From Sinorhizobium saheli (lineage in GTDB: Bacteria; Pseudomonadota; Alphaproteobacteria; Rhizobiales; Rhizobiaceae), in assembly GCF_001651875.1 (NCBI RefSeq), contig NZ_LNQB01000073.1, positions 558,001 to 622,000 of the forward strand: a stretch of DNA of 64,000 bases. The letters are read 5' to 3'. Under the pieces are notes generated by a model. It ran no database searches. It was given only the letters and a program-made list of their open reading frames with translations, and was not told the DNA's origin. Below, one piece after another: positions 36,553-46,182 of this stretch. Position 1 is the first letter of the stretch; each line of letters opens with the position of its first letter. Both the position numbers and the translations under genes were made by a program.

Positions 36553-37557
36553 TCAATGCGCAAGCCGGCGGCGGGCGCGCTGCCAGAGAATCGGCAGCGC
36601 AATGACCGAGATCAGCAACAGGCCGATGAAGATCGACATGACGATACCGGGCACGTTCAGGAGACCGAAGCCGAAGGTGACCATGCCCATGATCAGCGCC
36701 GCCAGCACGACACCCGGTATCGTGCCGGAACCGCCGAGGATGTTGACGCCGCCGAGCACCACCATGGTCACGATCTCGAGCTCCCAGCCGAGCGCGATCG
36801 AGGGCCGGGTCGAGCCGAGCCGCGAGGTGAGGCAGATCGAGGCGAGCCCGGCCATCAGGCCGGTCAGGAGGAAGAGCGTGAACTTCACGCGCGCCACCCG
36901 CACGCCGGAAAAGAGCGCCGCGGTCTGATTGTTGCCGATCGCATAGACAGCGCGGCCGAAATTGGTCTTGTGCAGCAGTACGCCGTAGATCACCGCAAGC
37001 AGAAGGAAGAGCGCGAACTCGAAGGAGAAGACCCACCAGACATAGCCCTGGCCGAACCAGGCGAAGCTTTCGGGATAGCCGGTGAAGGCCTGGTCTCCGA
37101 GCACGATGAAGGACAGGCCGCGAAACAGGCTCATGGTGCCGATCGTCACCACGATCGAGGGCAGGCCGAGGCCGGTGATCAGGAGGCCGTTGACGGTGCC
37201 GCAGAGGAGCCCGACGCCAAGGCCGATCGCGACCAGCGCCGGCGTGTCGAAGCCGAGCTGGACGGCATAACCCATCGCCGTCGAGGCAAACGCGATGATC
37301 GAGGCGACCGAGAGGTCGATCTCGCCGGAGATGATGACCAGCGCCATGGCGAAGGCGATCATCGCCTTTTCGGTGAAGTTGAAGGTGGCGTCGGAGAGGT
37401 TCCACGGGTCGAGGAAATAGGGCGAGGCCAGCGAATTGCCGAGGAAGATGGCGGCGGCAACGACGACCAGCAGTGCTTCCCAGCTCTTGAGGAGGCGCAC
37501 GCCGCGCCCCTCGAGGCGGTCGGGAATGTTGCGGGGAGAGATTTGCGCGTCCGCCAT
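36553..37557 (-). CDS. rhaQ: Rhamnose ABC transporter permease RhaQ
   Basis: Inner membrane permease of the RbsC type, 334 residues, with start ATG at 37555-37557 ([19 protein letters not shown]). About eight to ten membrane segments and the family loop [20 protein letters not shown]. It pairs with RhaP; the RhaP stop overlaps its start region by one base (37557), so the two are translationally coupled. Confidence 0.93.
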   Translation of the reverse strand: MADAQISPRNIPDRLEGRGVRLLKSWEALLVVVAAAIFLGNSLASPYFLDPWNLSDATFNFTEKAMIAFAMALVIISGEIDLSVASIIAFASTAMGYAVQLGFDTPALVAIGLGVGLLCGTVNGLLITGLGLPSIVVTIGTMSLFRGLSFIVLGDQAFTGYPESFAWFGQGYVWWVFSFEFALFLLLAVIYGVLLHKTNFGRAVYAIGNNQTAALFSGVRVARVKFTLFLLTGLMAGLASICLTSRLGSTRPSIALGWELEIVTMVVLGGVNILGGSGTIPGVVLAALIMGMVTFGFGLLNVPGIVMSIFIGLLLISVIALPILWQRARRRLAH

Positions 37558-38540
37558 CAGACAGCCTCCGCTTTCTTGAGAATGACCCTGCCCTTGCGGC
37601 GCTCGGCGCGGGCATTGACGGCGACGGCGATGATGATGACCGTCCCGGAGATCGCCATCTGGGCGAAGGGCGAGATGTTGATGACCGGCAGCGCGTTCTT
37701 GATCACGCCGAGGAAGAGCGCGCCGAGCACGGCGCCCGGCACCGAACCGATACCGCCGGCAATCGAAATGCCGCCGATGACGCAGGCCGCGATGATGTCG
37801 AGCTCGAAGCCGGCTGCAATGTCGACATAGGCGACCGCATAGCGCGATACCCAGAGATAGCCGGAAAGGCCGGCGAGCGTGCCGGAGAGGCAATAGGCGA
37901 AGAAGCGGGTGCGGCCGACGTCGATGCCGGTATAGACGGCCGCGTGCGGATTGCCGCCGACGGCATAGAAGGCGCGGCCGAGCGGCGTGCGGCCCATGAC
38001 GAGGACCATCAGGGCGATCATCAGGAGCGACAGCCAGGAGAGCACCGGCGTCCCGGCGAGCTCCAGCCGCGGCAGCGCCTTGAAGGCGTCGCTCATCTCA
38101 TGCGCGTTGATCCATTTGCCGTCCGTCAAGAGGAAGATCAGGCCGCGATAGATCGTCAGCGTGCCGAGGGTGACGACGATCGGCGGGATATCGAGCTTCC
38201 AGACGAGCGCGCCGTTGATCGTGCCGAGCAATGCGCCGAGCGCCATCGCCGCGAGAATGATCAGCGGGATCGGCAGGCCGGGAAAGGCGGCGTTGAGCAT
38301 CGCGGCGACCATGCCGCAGAGCGCGAGGTTGGCGGCCATCGACAGGTCGATGCAGCGCGTGAGGATCACCGCCATCTGCCCGAGCGCGAGGATGACGAGG
38401 ATGGAGGTGTCGTTGTAGACGCCGGCGAGGTTCGCCACAGTCACGAAGGCCGGGAACCGCAGCGCGATCAGCGCGACGAGCACGGCGATCGCGGCGAGGA
38501 GCAGGAGTTCACGATTCTTGAGGAGGAGCTTCGCCATCAT
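37557..38540 (-). CDS. rhaP: Rhamnose ABC transporter permease RhaP
   Basis: Permease of 327 residues from the ATG at 38538-38540 (MMAKLLLKNRELLLLAAIAV); a second ATG follows immediately. RbsC-type multi-span protein with TRCIDLSMAANLALCGMVAA and the GGISIAGGIGSVPGAVLGAL loop. It overlaps the rhaT stop by 4 bp and rhaQ by 1 bp. Confidence 0.93.
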   Translation of the reverse strand: MMAKLLLKNRELLLLAAIAVLVALIALRFPAFVTVANLAGVYNDTSILVILALGQMAVILTRCIDLSMAANLALCGMVAAMLNAAFPGLPIPLIILAAMALGALLGTINGALVWKLDIPPIVVTLGTLTIYRGLIFLLTDGKWINAHEMSDAFKALPRLELAGTPVLSWLSLLMIALMVLVMGRTPLGRAFYAVGGNPHAAVYTGIDVGRTRFFAYCLSGTLAGLSGYLWVSRYAVAYVDIAAGFELDIIAACVIGGISIAGGIGSVPGAVLGALFLGVIKNALPVINISPFAQMAISGTVIIIAVAVNARAERRKGRVILKKAEAV

Positions 38541-40105
38541 GCGGCCCTGCCGTTGACTTGCGTTTCGATGCCCGCCGCCGCGCGCACAAGCTTTTCGGCC
38601 GTCAGTTCGGCGCGGTCGAAGCGCCCTGCGATGCGGCCCTCCCGCATGACGATGACGCGGTCGGACATGCCCATGATCTCGGGGATTTCCGAGGAGACCA
38701 TGATGACGCTCAAGCCTTGCGAGGCGAGTTCGCTCATGAAGGCGTGGACCGCCGCCTTGGAGCCGATGTCGATGCCCTTGGTCGGCTCGTCGAGGATGAT
38801 GACCTTCGGCTTGGTCGCCAGCCACTTGGCGATCACCACCTTCTGCTGGTTTCCGCCGGAGAGCGTGCCGACGTCCTGGTCGAGCGAGGCGGCGCGCAGA
38901 TCGAGGCGCGCGGTATATTCGCGCGCCAGCGCGAACTCGTTGGCGAGCTTCAGGAAACCCGAGCGCGACGTGCGCGAAAGCGACGGCAGGGTGACGTTCT
39001 GGAAGATCGGCATGCCGATGATCGCGCCCTGGCGGCCGCGCTCCTCCGGCACGTAGACGATGCCCGCACGGATCGCCTCTGCCGGGCTGCGGATCACCAG
39101 CACCTCGCCGTCGAGCCTGACGGCGCCGGCCGACGGCCGGGTGATGCCGATCAGCGATTGCATGAATTCCGAGCGGCCGGCGCCGACGAGACCGTAGAAG
39201 CCGAGGATCTCGCCGCGTCTCAGTTCAAAGCTGATGTCCTCGAACTCGGTCGGATGACGGTAGCCGGAGACGGCCAGCACCGGCTCGCCGATCGCGACCG
39301 CCTTCTTCGGATAGACGGAGCCGACGGCGCGGCCGACCATCATGCGCACGAGATCGTCCTGGCTCACATCGGCGATCAGTCCCTCGCCGACCAGGGTACC
39401 GTCGCGGAAGACCGTGTAGCGGTCGGCGATCCGGAAGATCTCGTCGAACTTGTGGCTGATGAAGAGGATCGCCTTGCCGTCGGCCTTCAGCCGCTCTATC
39501 AACGCATAGAGTTCATGGATTTCCTTGTGCGACAGCGCCGCCGTCGGCTCGTCCATGATGACGACCTGCGCATCGACGGAGAGCGCGCGGGCGATCGCCA
39601 CCAGATGCTTCTTGGCGATGCCGAGATCGCGCAGCCGGATCGTCGGGTCGAAATCGGCACCGGCGCGCTGCAGCAGGGCCTGGGCGTCCGCATTGAGCTT
39701 CTTCCAGTCGATCAAACCGAAGCGGTTGCGCGGCGCATGGCCGAGGAAGATGTTTTCCGCAACCGAAAGCTCGTCGAAGAGCACCGTCTCCTGATGGATC
39801 GCGGTGACGCCGGCGCGCGCCGCGGAAAGAGCCGTCGGAAAGGTGACGTCCTCATCCGCGACCCGGATGACGCCGGAATCCGGCTGATAGATGCCGGTCA
39901 ATATCTTGACGAGCGTCGACTTGCCGGCGCCGTTCTCGCCGATCAGCGCCGTCACCGAACCGGGATAGAGCGCCAGAGAAACATCGGAGAGAGCCCGCAC
40001 GCCCGGAAAGGACTTCGATATCCCCTCGAGCGTGATGGCGGGCTTCATCCGCGATGTGGTCGTATCCTGCAACAAGAGAGGGTCCACCAGTTTCAGTCGT
40101 TTCAT
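38537..40105 (-). CDS. rhaT: Rhamnose ABC transporter ATPase RhaT
   Basis: RbsA-type duplicated ATPase, 522 residues with the ATG at 40103-40105; a second candidate at 40046-40048 starts MKPAITLEGISKSFPGVRAL and matches the usual family start better. The first domain has Walker A GENGAGKST and signature LRDLGIAKKHLVAIARALS. The second domain has a degenerate P-loop (GLVGAGRSEF), normal for RbsA, and LSGGNQQKVVIAKWL. A RIME-like element separates it from rhaS. Confidence 0.94.
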   Translation of the reverse strand: MKRLKLVDPLLLQDTTTSRMKPAITLEGISKSFPGVRALSDVSLALYPGSVTALIGENGAGKSTLVKILTGIYQPDSGVIRVADEDVTFPTALSAARAGVTAIHQETVLFDELSVAENIFLGHAPRNRFGLIDWKKLNADAQALLQRAGADFDPTIRLRDLGIAKKHLVAIARALSVDAQVVIMDEPTAALSHKEIHELYALIERLKADGKAILFISHKFDEIFRIADRYTVFRDGTLVGEGLIADVSQDDLVRMMVGRAVGSVYPKKAVAIGEPVLAVSGYRHPTEFEDISFELRRGEILGFYGLVGAGRSEFMQSLIGITRPSAGAVRLDGEVLVIRSPAEAIRAGIVYVPEERGRQGAIIGMPIFQNVTLPSLSRTSRSGFLKLANEFALAREYTARLDLRAASLDQDVGTLSGGNQQKVVIAKWLATKPKVIILDEPTKGIDIGSKAAVHAFMSELASQGLSVIMVSSEIPEIMGMSDRVIVMREGRIAGRFDRAELTAEKLVRAAAGIETQVNGRAA

Positions 40106-40140
40106 TTGGGCGGCGGTTTTCGCGCTTAGGTGCTTCTCAA

Positions 40141-40300
40141 AGCCCCTCACCCGAGCCCTCTCCCCCCGCGCGCGGAGAGAGGGGACAGCGTTGGCGGGCG
40201 CCGCGCGCACTAGCGTTCCTAAGGGGCGAGGCGGCGCCGCGAATTCCCTTCTCCCCGCCTGCGGGGAGAAGGTGGCCGGCAGGCCGGATGAGGGGCAATT
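40141..40300. repeat. RIME-like intergenic mosaic element, copy 3
   Basis: It starts agcccctcacccgagccctctcc, contains the hairpin cttctccccgcctgcggggagaag and ends ggccggcaggccggatgagggg. It lies inside the rha operon between rhaS and rhaT. By analogy with REP elements it may stabilise the upstream rhaS message or lower readthrough. Confidence 0.75.
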
Positions 40301-40316
40301 CGCCCCTCCCCTCAGA

Positions 40317-41306
40317 TCAGAAGATCTTCGCGAATTCCTCGACGTTCTTGGCATCATAGACGAACGGGTCGGCCATGGCGCCCTCGTTGTTGTCGTCGAG
40401 CTTCACCGTGCCCATGCGGCCCATCTTCAGTTCCGCACCGGGCTTGGCTTCGGCACCGTTGATGAGGTCGTAGGCGATCATCGTGGCCGAGTAGCCGAGG
40501 TCGATCGGGTTCCAGATGGCGAAGGACTTCGAGGCGCCGGACTTGACGTGGCCGGCCATTTCGGACGGCAGTCCGAGACCGGTGACGTTGATCTGGCCGA
40601 CCTTGCCGGCGTCGGTGACGGCCTGGGCGGCGGCGACGATGCCGACCGAGGTCGGGGCGATGATCGCCTTCAGGTTCGGATAGGACTGGATGAGCCCCTG
40701 AGTCTCGCGGTAGGACTTGTCGGCAAGGTCATCGCCGTAGACGGTGGCGACGACGTTGATGCCCTTGTAGTTCGCCTGGACCTTCTTCATCTCGGCGATC
40801 CAGGTGTTCTGGTTGGTCGCCGTCGCCGAAGCCGAAAGCACCGCGACGTCGCCGCCTTCCGGCAGGTTATCGGCGGCAAGCTTGATGATCATGTTGCCGA
40901 TCAGCGCGTTCGAGGACGGATTGAGGTGCATCATCCGGCCTTCCTTGGCCACGCCCGAATCCCAGGAGATCACCTTGATGCCGCGGTCCATCGCCTTCTT
41001 CAGGGCCGGGACGAGCGCGTCGGTGTCGTTCGCCGAAACCGCGATCGCATCGACCTTCTGGGCGATCAGCGAGTTGATCACCTCGATCTGGCCCTCCGCC
41101 GTCGTCGAGGTCGGACCGGTATAGATGACCTCGACGTCACCGAGTTCCTTGGCCGCTTCCTGGGCACCCTTGTTGGCGGCCTCGAAGAAGCCGATGCCGA
41201 GCGCCTTGACGACGAGGGCGATCTTCTTGTTCTCCGCATGCGCAGCATTGGCCATGAGCGCGACCGCAACGGCCGCCGTGACCATCAATGACTTCAGGAT
41301 CTTCAT
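40317..41306 (-). CDS. rhaS: Rhamnose-binding periplasmic protein RhaS
   Basis: Solute-binding protein of the importer, 329 residues, with a Sec signal (MKILKSLMVTAAVAVALMAN, cleavage after AHA). Type I periplasmic fold: LVVKALGIGFFEAANKGAQE, and later DAIAVSANDTDALVPALKKA. It lies between rhaR and rhaT; the long gap to rhaT carries a hairpin element, so RhaS can be made in excess of the membrane parts. Confidence 0.95.
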   Translation of the reverse strand: MKILKSLMVTAAVAVALMANAAHAENKKIALVVKALGIGFFEAANKGAQEAAKELGDVEVIYTGPTSTTAEGQIEVINSLIAQKVDAIAVSANDTDALVPALKKAMDRGIKVISWDSGVAKEGRMMHLNPSSNALIGNMIIKLAADNLPEGGDVAVLSASATATNQNTWIAEMKKVQANYKGINVVATVYGDDLADKSYRETQGLIQSYPNLKAIIAPTSVGIVAAAQAVTDAGKVGQINVTGLGLPSEMAGHVKSGASKSFAIWNPIDLGYSATMIAYDLINGAEAKPGAELKMGRMGTVKLDDNNEGAMADPFVYDAKNVEEFAKIF

Positions 41307-41414
41307 AACTTTCTCCTCCCTTGGGCCCTGCCTCCGGATTGGTGCAGCCTGCGGCCCGACAACTCATCCACCGGCCTGCCGCGGTCTTCCCGGGCACGAC
41401 CGTTTCCCCTCTCC

Positions 41415-42236
41415 TCATCCGCCCCCGGCGGATGTTGAAGCAGTCTCGGCGTCGCTCGCGGGCTTCGCATTGGCGATGATCAGATTGACGCCGGCATTTT
41501 CGAGCATAGAGGCATGCCTGTCCTCGATGCCCGAATCGGTGATCACGGTGGCGATGCGCTTCAGGCCGCAAAGGATGAGGCTCGAACGCTTGTGAAATTT
41601 CGAGGAATCGGCGAGCACCACGAGCTCGTCGGCCTGGTCGATGAGCTTCTGCTCGGCCTGGATCAACAAAGGATCGGCCTCCATCAGACCGAGCGGCCCG
41701 AGCCCCTGGGCGCCCATGAACATGCGCCGCGCATAGAAATTGCGCGTCACGTCGTTGTCGAAGGGGCTGAGGATGATGTTCTGCTCGCGATAAATCGTGC
41801 CGCCCGAGAGCATCACCGTATTCTTCGAGTGCTTGAGCAGGTGCTCGGCAATCGGAAAGGAATTGGTGAAGACCTGCATCCGCCGGTTGGCGAGGAAGTG
41901 CACCATCTGGAAGGTGGTCGTGCCGCCGTTGATGATGATCGGCTCGCCGTCCTGGCAGAGCGCCACCGCCTCCCGCGCGATCGCCTGCTTCTCGCGCGCA
42001 TGCAGGCCTTCGTTAACGCTGAAGGGCCGGCCGGCGAGGCCAACGAATTGCGGCGGGTTGATCGCCTCGGCGCCGCCGCGCACCCGCCGCAGGCGCTTCT
42101 GCACATGCAGGGCGGCGATGTCGCGCCGGACGGTGGCTTCCGAACTGCCGGTCAGATCGACCAGCTCGGGCACGGTGACGACCGGCTTTTCCTGCACCGC
42201 CGACAGGATGATCCTATGTCTTTCTTTCTCGTGCAT
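41415..42236 (-). CDS. rhaR: DeoR-family rhamnose regulator RhaR
   Basis: Repressor of the rha genes. 273 residues from ATG at 42234-42236 (MHEKERHRIILSAVQEKPVV). N-terminal winged helix-turn-helix (VPELVDLTGSSEATVRRDIA) and the C-terminal sugar-phosphate sensor domain (INGGTTTFQMVHFL, FTNSFPIAEHLLKHSKNTVM). It is divergent from rhaD over a 200-bp control region containing its likely operators. Not related to the AraC-type RhaR of enterics. Confidence 0.93.
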   Translation of the reverse strand: MHEKERHRIILSAVQEKPVVTVPELVDLTGSSEATVRRDIAALHVQKRLRRVRGGAEAINPPQFVGLAGRPFSVNEGLHAREKQAIAREAVALCQDGEPIIINGGTTTFQMVHFLANRRMQVFTNSFPIAEHLLKHSKNTVMLSGGTIYREQNIILSPFDNDVTRNFYARRMFMGAQGLGPLGLMEADPLLIQAEQKLIDQADELVVLADSSKFHKRSSLILCGLKRIATVITDSGIEDRHASMLENAGVNLIIANAKPASDAETASTSAGGG

Positions 42237-42279
42237 GCGCTCCTCCGATGCCCCGCATGCTTCCACCACTCCCAAGCAT

Positions 42280-42352
42280 TGTCAATCAGTTTCGATCATA
42301 AATTTTCATTGTGCGCTGCAATATGAACGTTTTTGATCGTTTTTGATTGACA
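42280..42352. promoter_or_regulatory. Divergent rhaR/rhaD control region
   Basis: A perfect 9-bp inverted repeat tgtcaatca (42280-42288) / tgattgaca (42344-42352) contains TTGACA on each outward-facing strand, usable as -35 boxes for rhaR (minus) and rhaD (plus). Between them are tttcgatcataaa and the tandem gtttttgatc/gtttttgatt (42329-42348), direct repeats of the type DeoR proteins bind. Confidence 0.6.
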
Positions 42353-42436
42353 TCTGCGCAACGACCGTGTGATCTGATGCCAATCATATCGTCGCGGCCC
42401 GAGTGCCGGCGGCTAGCTTACCGGGAGGAATTCGAG

Positions 42437-44536
42437 ATGCTCGACAAGCAACAGGGCGCACGGCTCGCCAATCTCTGGGATGACGCGAAGGCGGCGGCAA
42501 TGAGCGAGCCGGAGCGGCTTCTCTATCGCTCGAATCTGCTCGGCTCGGACAAGCGCATCACCAATTACGGCGGCGGCAATACCTCGGCCAAGGTCATGGA
42601 AAAGGACCCGCTGACCGGCGAGATGGTCGAGGTTCTCTGGGTCAAGGGCTCGGGCGGCGACGTCGGCACGATCAAGATGGACGGCTTCGCGACGCTCTAC
42701 ATGGACAAGCTGAAGGCGCTCAAGGGCATCTATCGCGGCGTCGAGTTCGAAGACGAAATGGTCGGCTACCTGCCCCATTGCACCTTCAATCTAAACCCGC
42801 GCGCCGCCTCGATCGACACGCCGCTGCACGCCTATGTGCCGAAGGCCCATGTCGACCACATGCATCCGGACGCAATCATCGCGATCGCCGCCTCGAAGAA
42901 CAGCCGCGAACTGACGCAGAAGATCTTCGGCGACGAGATCGGCTGGCTGCCGTGGAAGCGGCCCGGCTACGAGCTCGGCCTCTGGCTCGGAAAATTCTGC
43001 CTCGACAATCCGGGCGCGCGCGGCGTCGTGCTTGAGAGCCACGGCCTCTTCACCTGGGGCGATACGGCCAAGGAAGCCTACGAGACGACGATCGAGATCA
43101 TCAACCGGGCCATCGCCTGGTTCGAGGCCGAGAATACCGCACCCGCCTTCGGCGGACAGGCAAAGCCGGTGCTCGCCGCTGCCGAGCGCGCGGCCGTCGC
43201 CAGGAAGCTGATGCCGGTGATCCGCGGCCTGATCGGCGCGGAGGAGAACAAGGTCGGCCATTTCGACGACAGCCAGGCGGTGCTCGATTTCGTCACCTCG
43301 ACCAATCTCATGCCGCTCGCCGCTCTCGGCACGAGCTGCCCCGACCATTTCCTGCGCACGAAAATCCGTCCGCTGGTGATCGATTTCGACCCGGCTGAGC
43401 CCGATATCGACAGGACCCTTGCCGGCCTCCCCGAGGCGGTCGCCGCCTATCGCGCCGACTACGCCGCCTATTACGAGCGCTGCAAGCGCGCCGACAGCCC
43501 GGCGATGCGCGACCCGAACGCGGTCGTCTATCTCGTTCCCGGCGTCGGCATGATCACCTTTGCCAAGGACAAGGCGACGGCCCGCATTTCCGGCGAATTC
43601 TACGTCAACGCCATCAACGTCATGCGCGGCGCCTCGGGCGTCTCGACCTATGTCGGCCTGCCGGAACAGGAGGCCTTCGACATCGAATACTGGCTGCTCG
43701 AGGAGGCCAAGCTGCAGCGCATGCCGAGGCCGAAGAGCCTTGCCGGGCGGATCGCGCTCGTCACCGGCGGCGCCGGCGGCATCGGCAAGGCGACGGCCGA
43801 CCGGCTGATGCAGGAAGGCGCCTGCGTCGTTCTCGCCGATATCGACGAGACGGCGCTCGACACGGCGCACAACGATCTCGCCGCGCGCTACGGCAAGGAT
43901 TTCGTCCGCTCCGTCAATATGAACGTTACCAGCGAGGCGGCGGTCGAGGCAGGCTTCGGCGACGCGCTGCTTGCCTTCGGCGGCCTCGACATCCTCGTCT
44001 CCAATGCCGGGCTTGCCTCGTCGGCGGCGGTCGAGGACACGACGCTGGCGCTCTGGAACAAGAACATCGACATTCTCGCGACCGGCTATTTCCTGGTGTC
44101 GCGCGAAGCCTTCCGGGTCTTCCGCAACCAGAAGGCCGGCGGCAACATCGTCTTCGTTGCCTCGAAGAACGGCCTTGCCGCCTCGCCCGGCGCCTCGGCC
44201 TATTGCACCGCCAAGGCGGCGGAGATCCACCTTGCCCGCTGCCTGGCGCTCGAAGGCGCGTCCGCACAGATCCGCGTCAACGTCGTCAATCCGGATGCGG
44301 TGCTGCGCGGCTCGAAGATCTGGACCGGCGAATGGAAGGAGCAGCGGGCCGCCGCCTACAAGATGGATGTCGACGAGCTGGAGGCGCATTACCGCGAGCG
44401 CTCCATGCTGAAGCGCAGCGTCTTCCCGGAGGACATCGCCGAGGCCGTCTACTTCCTGGCGTCCGAGATGTCGGCGAAATCGACCGGCAACATCATCAAT
44501 GTCGACGCGGGCAACGCCCAGTCCTTCACCCGCTGA
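42437..44536 (+). CDS. rhaD: Bifunctional rhamnulose-1-P aldolase/short-chain dehydrogenase RhaD
   Basis: Fusion of 699 residues from ATG at 42437 behind GGGAGGAATTCGAG. The N-terminal class II aldolase part has metal ligands in HVDHMH (138, 141, 143) and LESHGLFTWG. The C-terminal SDR part has TGGAGGIGKA (443-452) and YCTAK (Tyr589, Lys593). It splits rhamnulose-1-phosphate and oxidises the lactaldehyde product. It is followed 13 bp later by rhaI, and is divergent from the transport operon. Confidence 0.95.
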   Translation: MLDKQQGARLANLWDDAKAAAMSEPERLLYRSNLLGSDKRITNYGGGNTSAKVMEKDPLTGEMVEVLWVKGSGGDVGTIKMDGFATLYMDKLKALKGIYRGVEFEDEMVGYLPHCTFNLNPRAASIDTPLHAYVPKAHVDHMHPDAIIAIAASKNSRELTQKIFGDEIGWLPWKRPGYELGLWLGKFCLDNPGARGVVLESHGLFTWGDTAKEAYETTIEIINRAIAWFEAENTAPAFGGQAKPVLAAAERAAVARKLMPVIRGLIGAEENKVGHFDDSQAVLDFVTSTNLMPLAALGTSCPDHFLRTKIRPLVIDFDPAEPDIDRTLAGLPEAVAAYRADYAAYYERCKRADSPAMRDPNAVVYLVPGVGMITFAKDKATARISGEFYVNAINVMRGASGVSTYVGLPEQEAFDIEYWLLEEAKLQRMPRPKSLAGRIALVTGGAGGIGKATADRLMQEGACVVLADIDETALDTAHNDLAARYGKDFVRSVNMNVTSEAAVEAGFGDALLAFGGLDILVSNAGLASSAAVEDTTLALWNKNIDILATGYFLVSREAFRVFRNQKAGGNIVFVASKNGLAASPGASAYCTAKAAEIHLARCLALEGASAQIRVNVVNPDAVLRGSKIWTGEWKEQRAAAYKMDVDELEAHYRERSMLKRSVFPEDIAEAVYFLASEMSAKSTGNIINVDAGNAQSFTR

Positions 44537-44549
44537 CCGGGAGGCAATC

Positions 44550-45842
44550 ATGACAGGGATGATCAGCACGTCCGTCCTCGATGCCGACAACGCAAGCCGG
44601 GAGCCGGCGCTGCGGCGCGACTATGACAGCCTCGGCGAGCGGCTCTCGGGCCGCGGCATCGACATCGACGCGATCAAGCAAAAGGTCGCCGCCTATGGCG
44701 TCGCCGTCCCCTCCTGGGGGGTCGGCACCGGCGGCACCCGCTTTGCCCGCTTCCCCGGCCCGGGCGAGCCGCGCAACATCTTCGACAAGCTCGAGGACTG
44801 CGGCGTCATCCAGCAACTGACGCGGGCGACGCCGACCGTTTCGCTGCACATCCCCTGGGACAAGGTCTCCGATCTCAAGGCGCTGAAGGAGAAAGGCGCG
44901 GCGCTGGGTCTCGGCTTCGATGCCATGAACTCGAACACCTTCTCGGATGCGCCCGGCCAGGCCCGTTCCTACAAGTTCGGCTCGCTCACCCATACCGACG
45001 CCGCGACGCGCCGGCAGGCGATCGAGCACAATCTCGAATGCATCGAGACCGGCAAGGCGCTCGGCTCGAAGGCGCTCACCGTCTGGATCGGCGACGGCTC
45101 CAACTTCCCCGGCCAGAGCAATTTCACCCGCGCCTTCGAACGCTATCTCGACTCGATGAAAGCGGTCTATGCGGCGCTTCCGGACGACTGGCGCGTCTTC
45201 ACCGAGCACAAGATGTACGAGCCGGCCTTCTATTCGACCGTCGTGCAGGACTGGGGCACCAACTACATGATCGCCCAGGAGCTCGGAGCGAAAGCCTTCT
45301 GCCTCGTCGACCTCGGCCACCACGCGCCGAACGTCAATATCGAGATGATCGTCGCCCGGCTGATCCAGTTCAAGAAGCTCGGCGGCTTCCATTTCAATGA
45401 TTCGAAATACGGCGACGACGACCTCGACACCGGATCGATCGACCCCTACCGGCTGTTCCTCGTCTTCAACGAGCTCGTCGATGCCGAGATGCGCGGCGCC
45501 GAGGGCTTCGAGCCGGCGCATATGCTCGACCAGAGCCATAACGTGACCGACCCGATCGAGAGCCTGATGACGAGCGCCATGGAGGTCGGCCGTGCCTACG
45601 CCCAGGCGCTCCTCGTCGACCGGCGGGCGCTCGAGGCCTATCAGCAGGATAACGACGCACTGATGGCGTCGGAAACGCTCAAGGCCGCCTTCCGGACCGA
45701 TGTCGAGCCGATCCTGGCCATGGCGCGCCTCGAAAGCGGCGGCGCGATCGCACCGGTCGCCGCCTATCGCGCGAGCGGCTACCGCGCCAGGGTGGCGGCA
45801 GCGCGGCCGGCGGTTAGCGGCGGTGGCGGCGGCATCGTCTGA
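44550..45842 (+). CDS. rhaI: L-rhamnose isomerase RhaI
   Basis: Converts L-rhamnose to L-rhamnulose. 430 residues from ATG at 44550 behind GGGAGGCAATC. TIM-barrel isomerase features: SKALTVWIGDGSNFPGQSNF, metal-site-like TEHKMYEPAFYSTVVQDWGT, VDLGHHAPNVNIEMIVARL and GGFHFNDSKYGDDDLDTGSI. It is of the short-form rhizobial/Bacillus-type family, not enteric RhaA. Second gene of the rhaDI unit; a GC-rich hairpin follows. Confidence 0.94.
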   Translation: MTGMISTSVLDADNASREPALRRDYDSLGERLSGRGIDIDAIKQKVAAYGVAVPSWGVGTGGTRFARFPGPGEPRNIFDKLEDCGVIQQLTRATPTVSLHIPWDKVSDLKALKEKGAALGLGFDAMNSNTFSDAPGQARSYKFGSLTHTDAATRRQAIEHNLECIETGKALGSKALTVWIGDGSNFPGQSNFTRAFERYLDSMKAVYAALPDDWRVFTEHKMYEPAFYSTVVQDWGTNYMIAQELGAKAFCLVDLGHHAPNVNIEMIVARLIQFKKLGGFHFNDSKYGDDDLDTGSIDPYRLFLVFNELVDAEMRGAEGFEPAHMLDQSHNVTDPIESLMTSAMEVGRAYAQALLVDRRALEAYQQDNDALMASETLKAAFRTDVEPILAMARLESGGAIAPVAAYRASGYRARVAAARPAVSGGGGGIV

Positions 45843-45867
45843 ATTGGCCTTGAGCTTTCCCGTTCAT

Positions 45868-45894
45868 GATCCCGGGTCGCTGCGGCCCGGGATC
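45868..45894 (+). terminator. Probable terminator hairpin after rhaI
   Basis: Perfect 9-bp arms gatcccggg (45868-45876) and cccgggatc (45886-45894) with a 9-base loop, 25 bp past the rhaI stop. There is no T-run, so termination is likely but not certain. Confidence 0.5.
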
Positions 45895-46053
45895 GCCGGT
45901 TTCAGGCGAGCCGGCCCCGGCTCGCCCGGTATTGCGTAGCGACGGCAGACCCGGCGATAGCCGAACCGCGGCGGGCAATCCCGTTTGCGCAGAAAAATTG
46001 CCGCGCGATCGAATTGCCCTCCACTGATCCAGGATCATCGGATATCTTTTTCC

Positions 46054-46157
46054 TAGAGCATTTTGCAGTCAGGTGGAATCACCTGACGTCGCACAGATGC
46101 GGCAAAAACAAGCAGATGGGGCGGTGCCGCGAACGCAGGTGAGCGCATTCCCGCTCT
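46054..46157 (+). repeat. Dispersed intergenic repeat family A, copy 2
   Basis: tagagcattttgcagtcagg, the palindrome caggtggaatcacctg, then gacgtcgcacagatgcggc, ending gagcgcattcccgctct. Same orientation as the copy at 34513. Confidence 0.7.
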
Positions 46158-46182
46158 CGGGATACAACCGAAAGGAACATCG

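Larger units (their letters stand above)
45843..46182. other. Intergenic region after rhaI
   Basis: 340 bp holding the rhaI hairpin (45868-45894), a second GC-rich dyad (agccggccccggct near 45909) and repeat family A copy 2 (46054-46157), which abuts the ribosome binding site of the next gene. No gene is supported. Confidence 0.6.

Noticed and set aside
21041-40300. CRISPR array candidates among repeats
   Set aside because: Repeats are dispersed kilobases apart, palindromic and not regularly spaced; no array or cas genes are present.
40106-40357. Longer RhaT start upstream of 40105
   Set aside because: The extension translates a RIME-like element and part of rhaS in antisense; no family member would share it.
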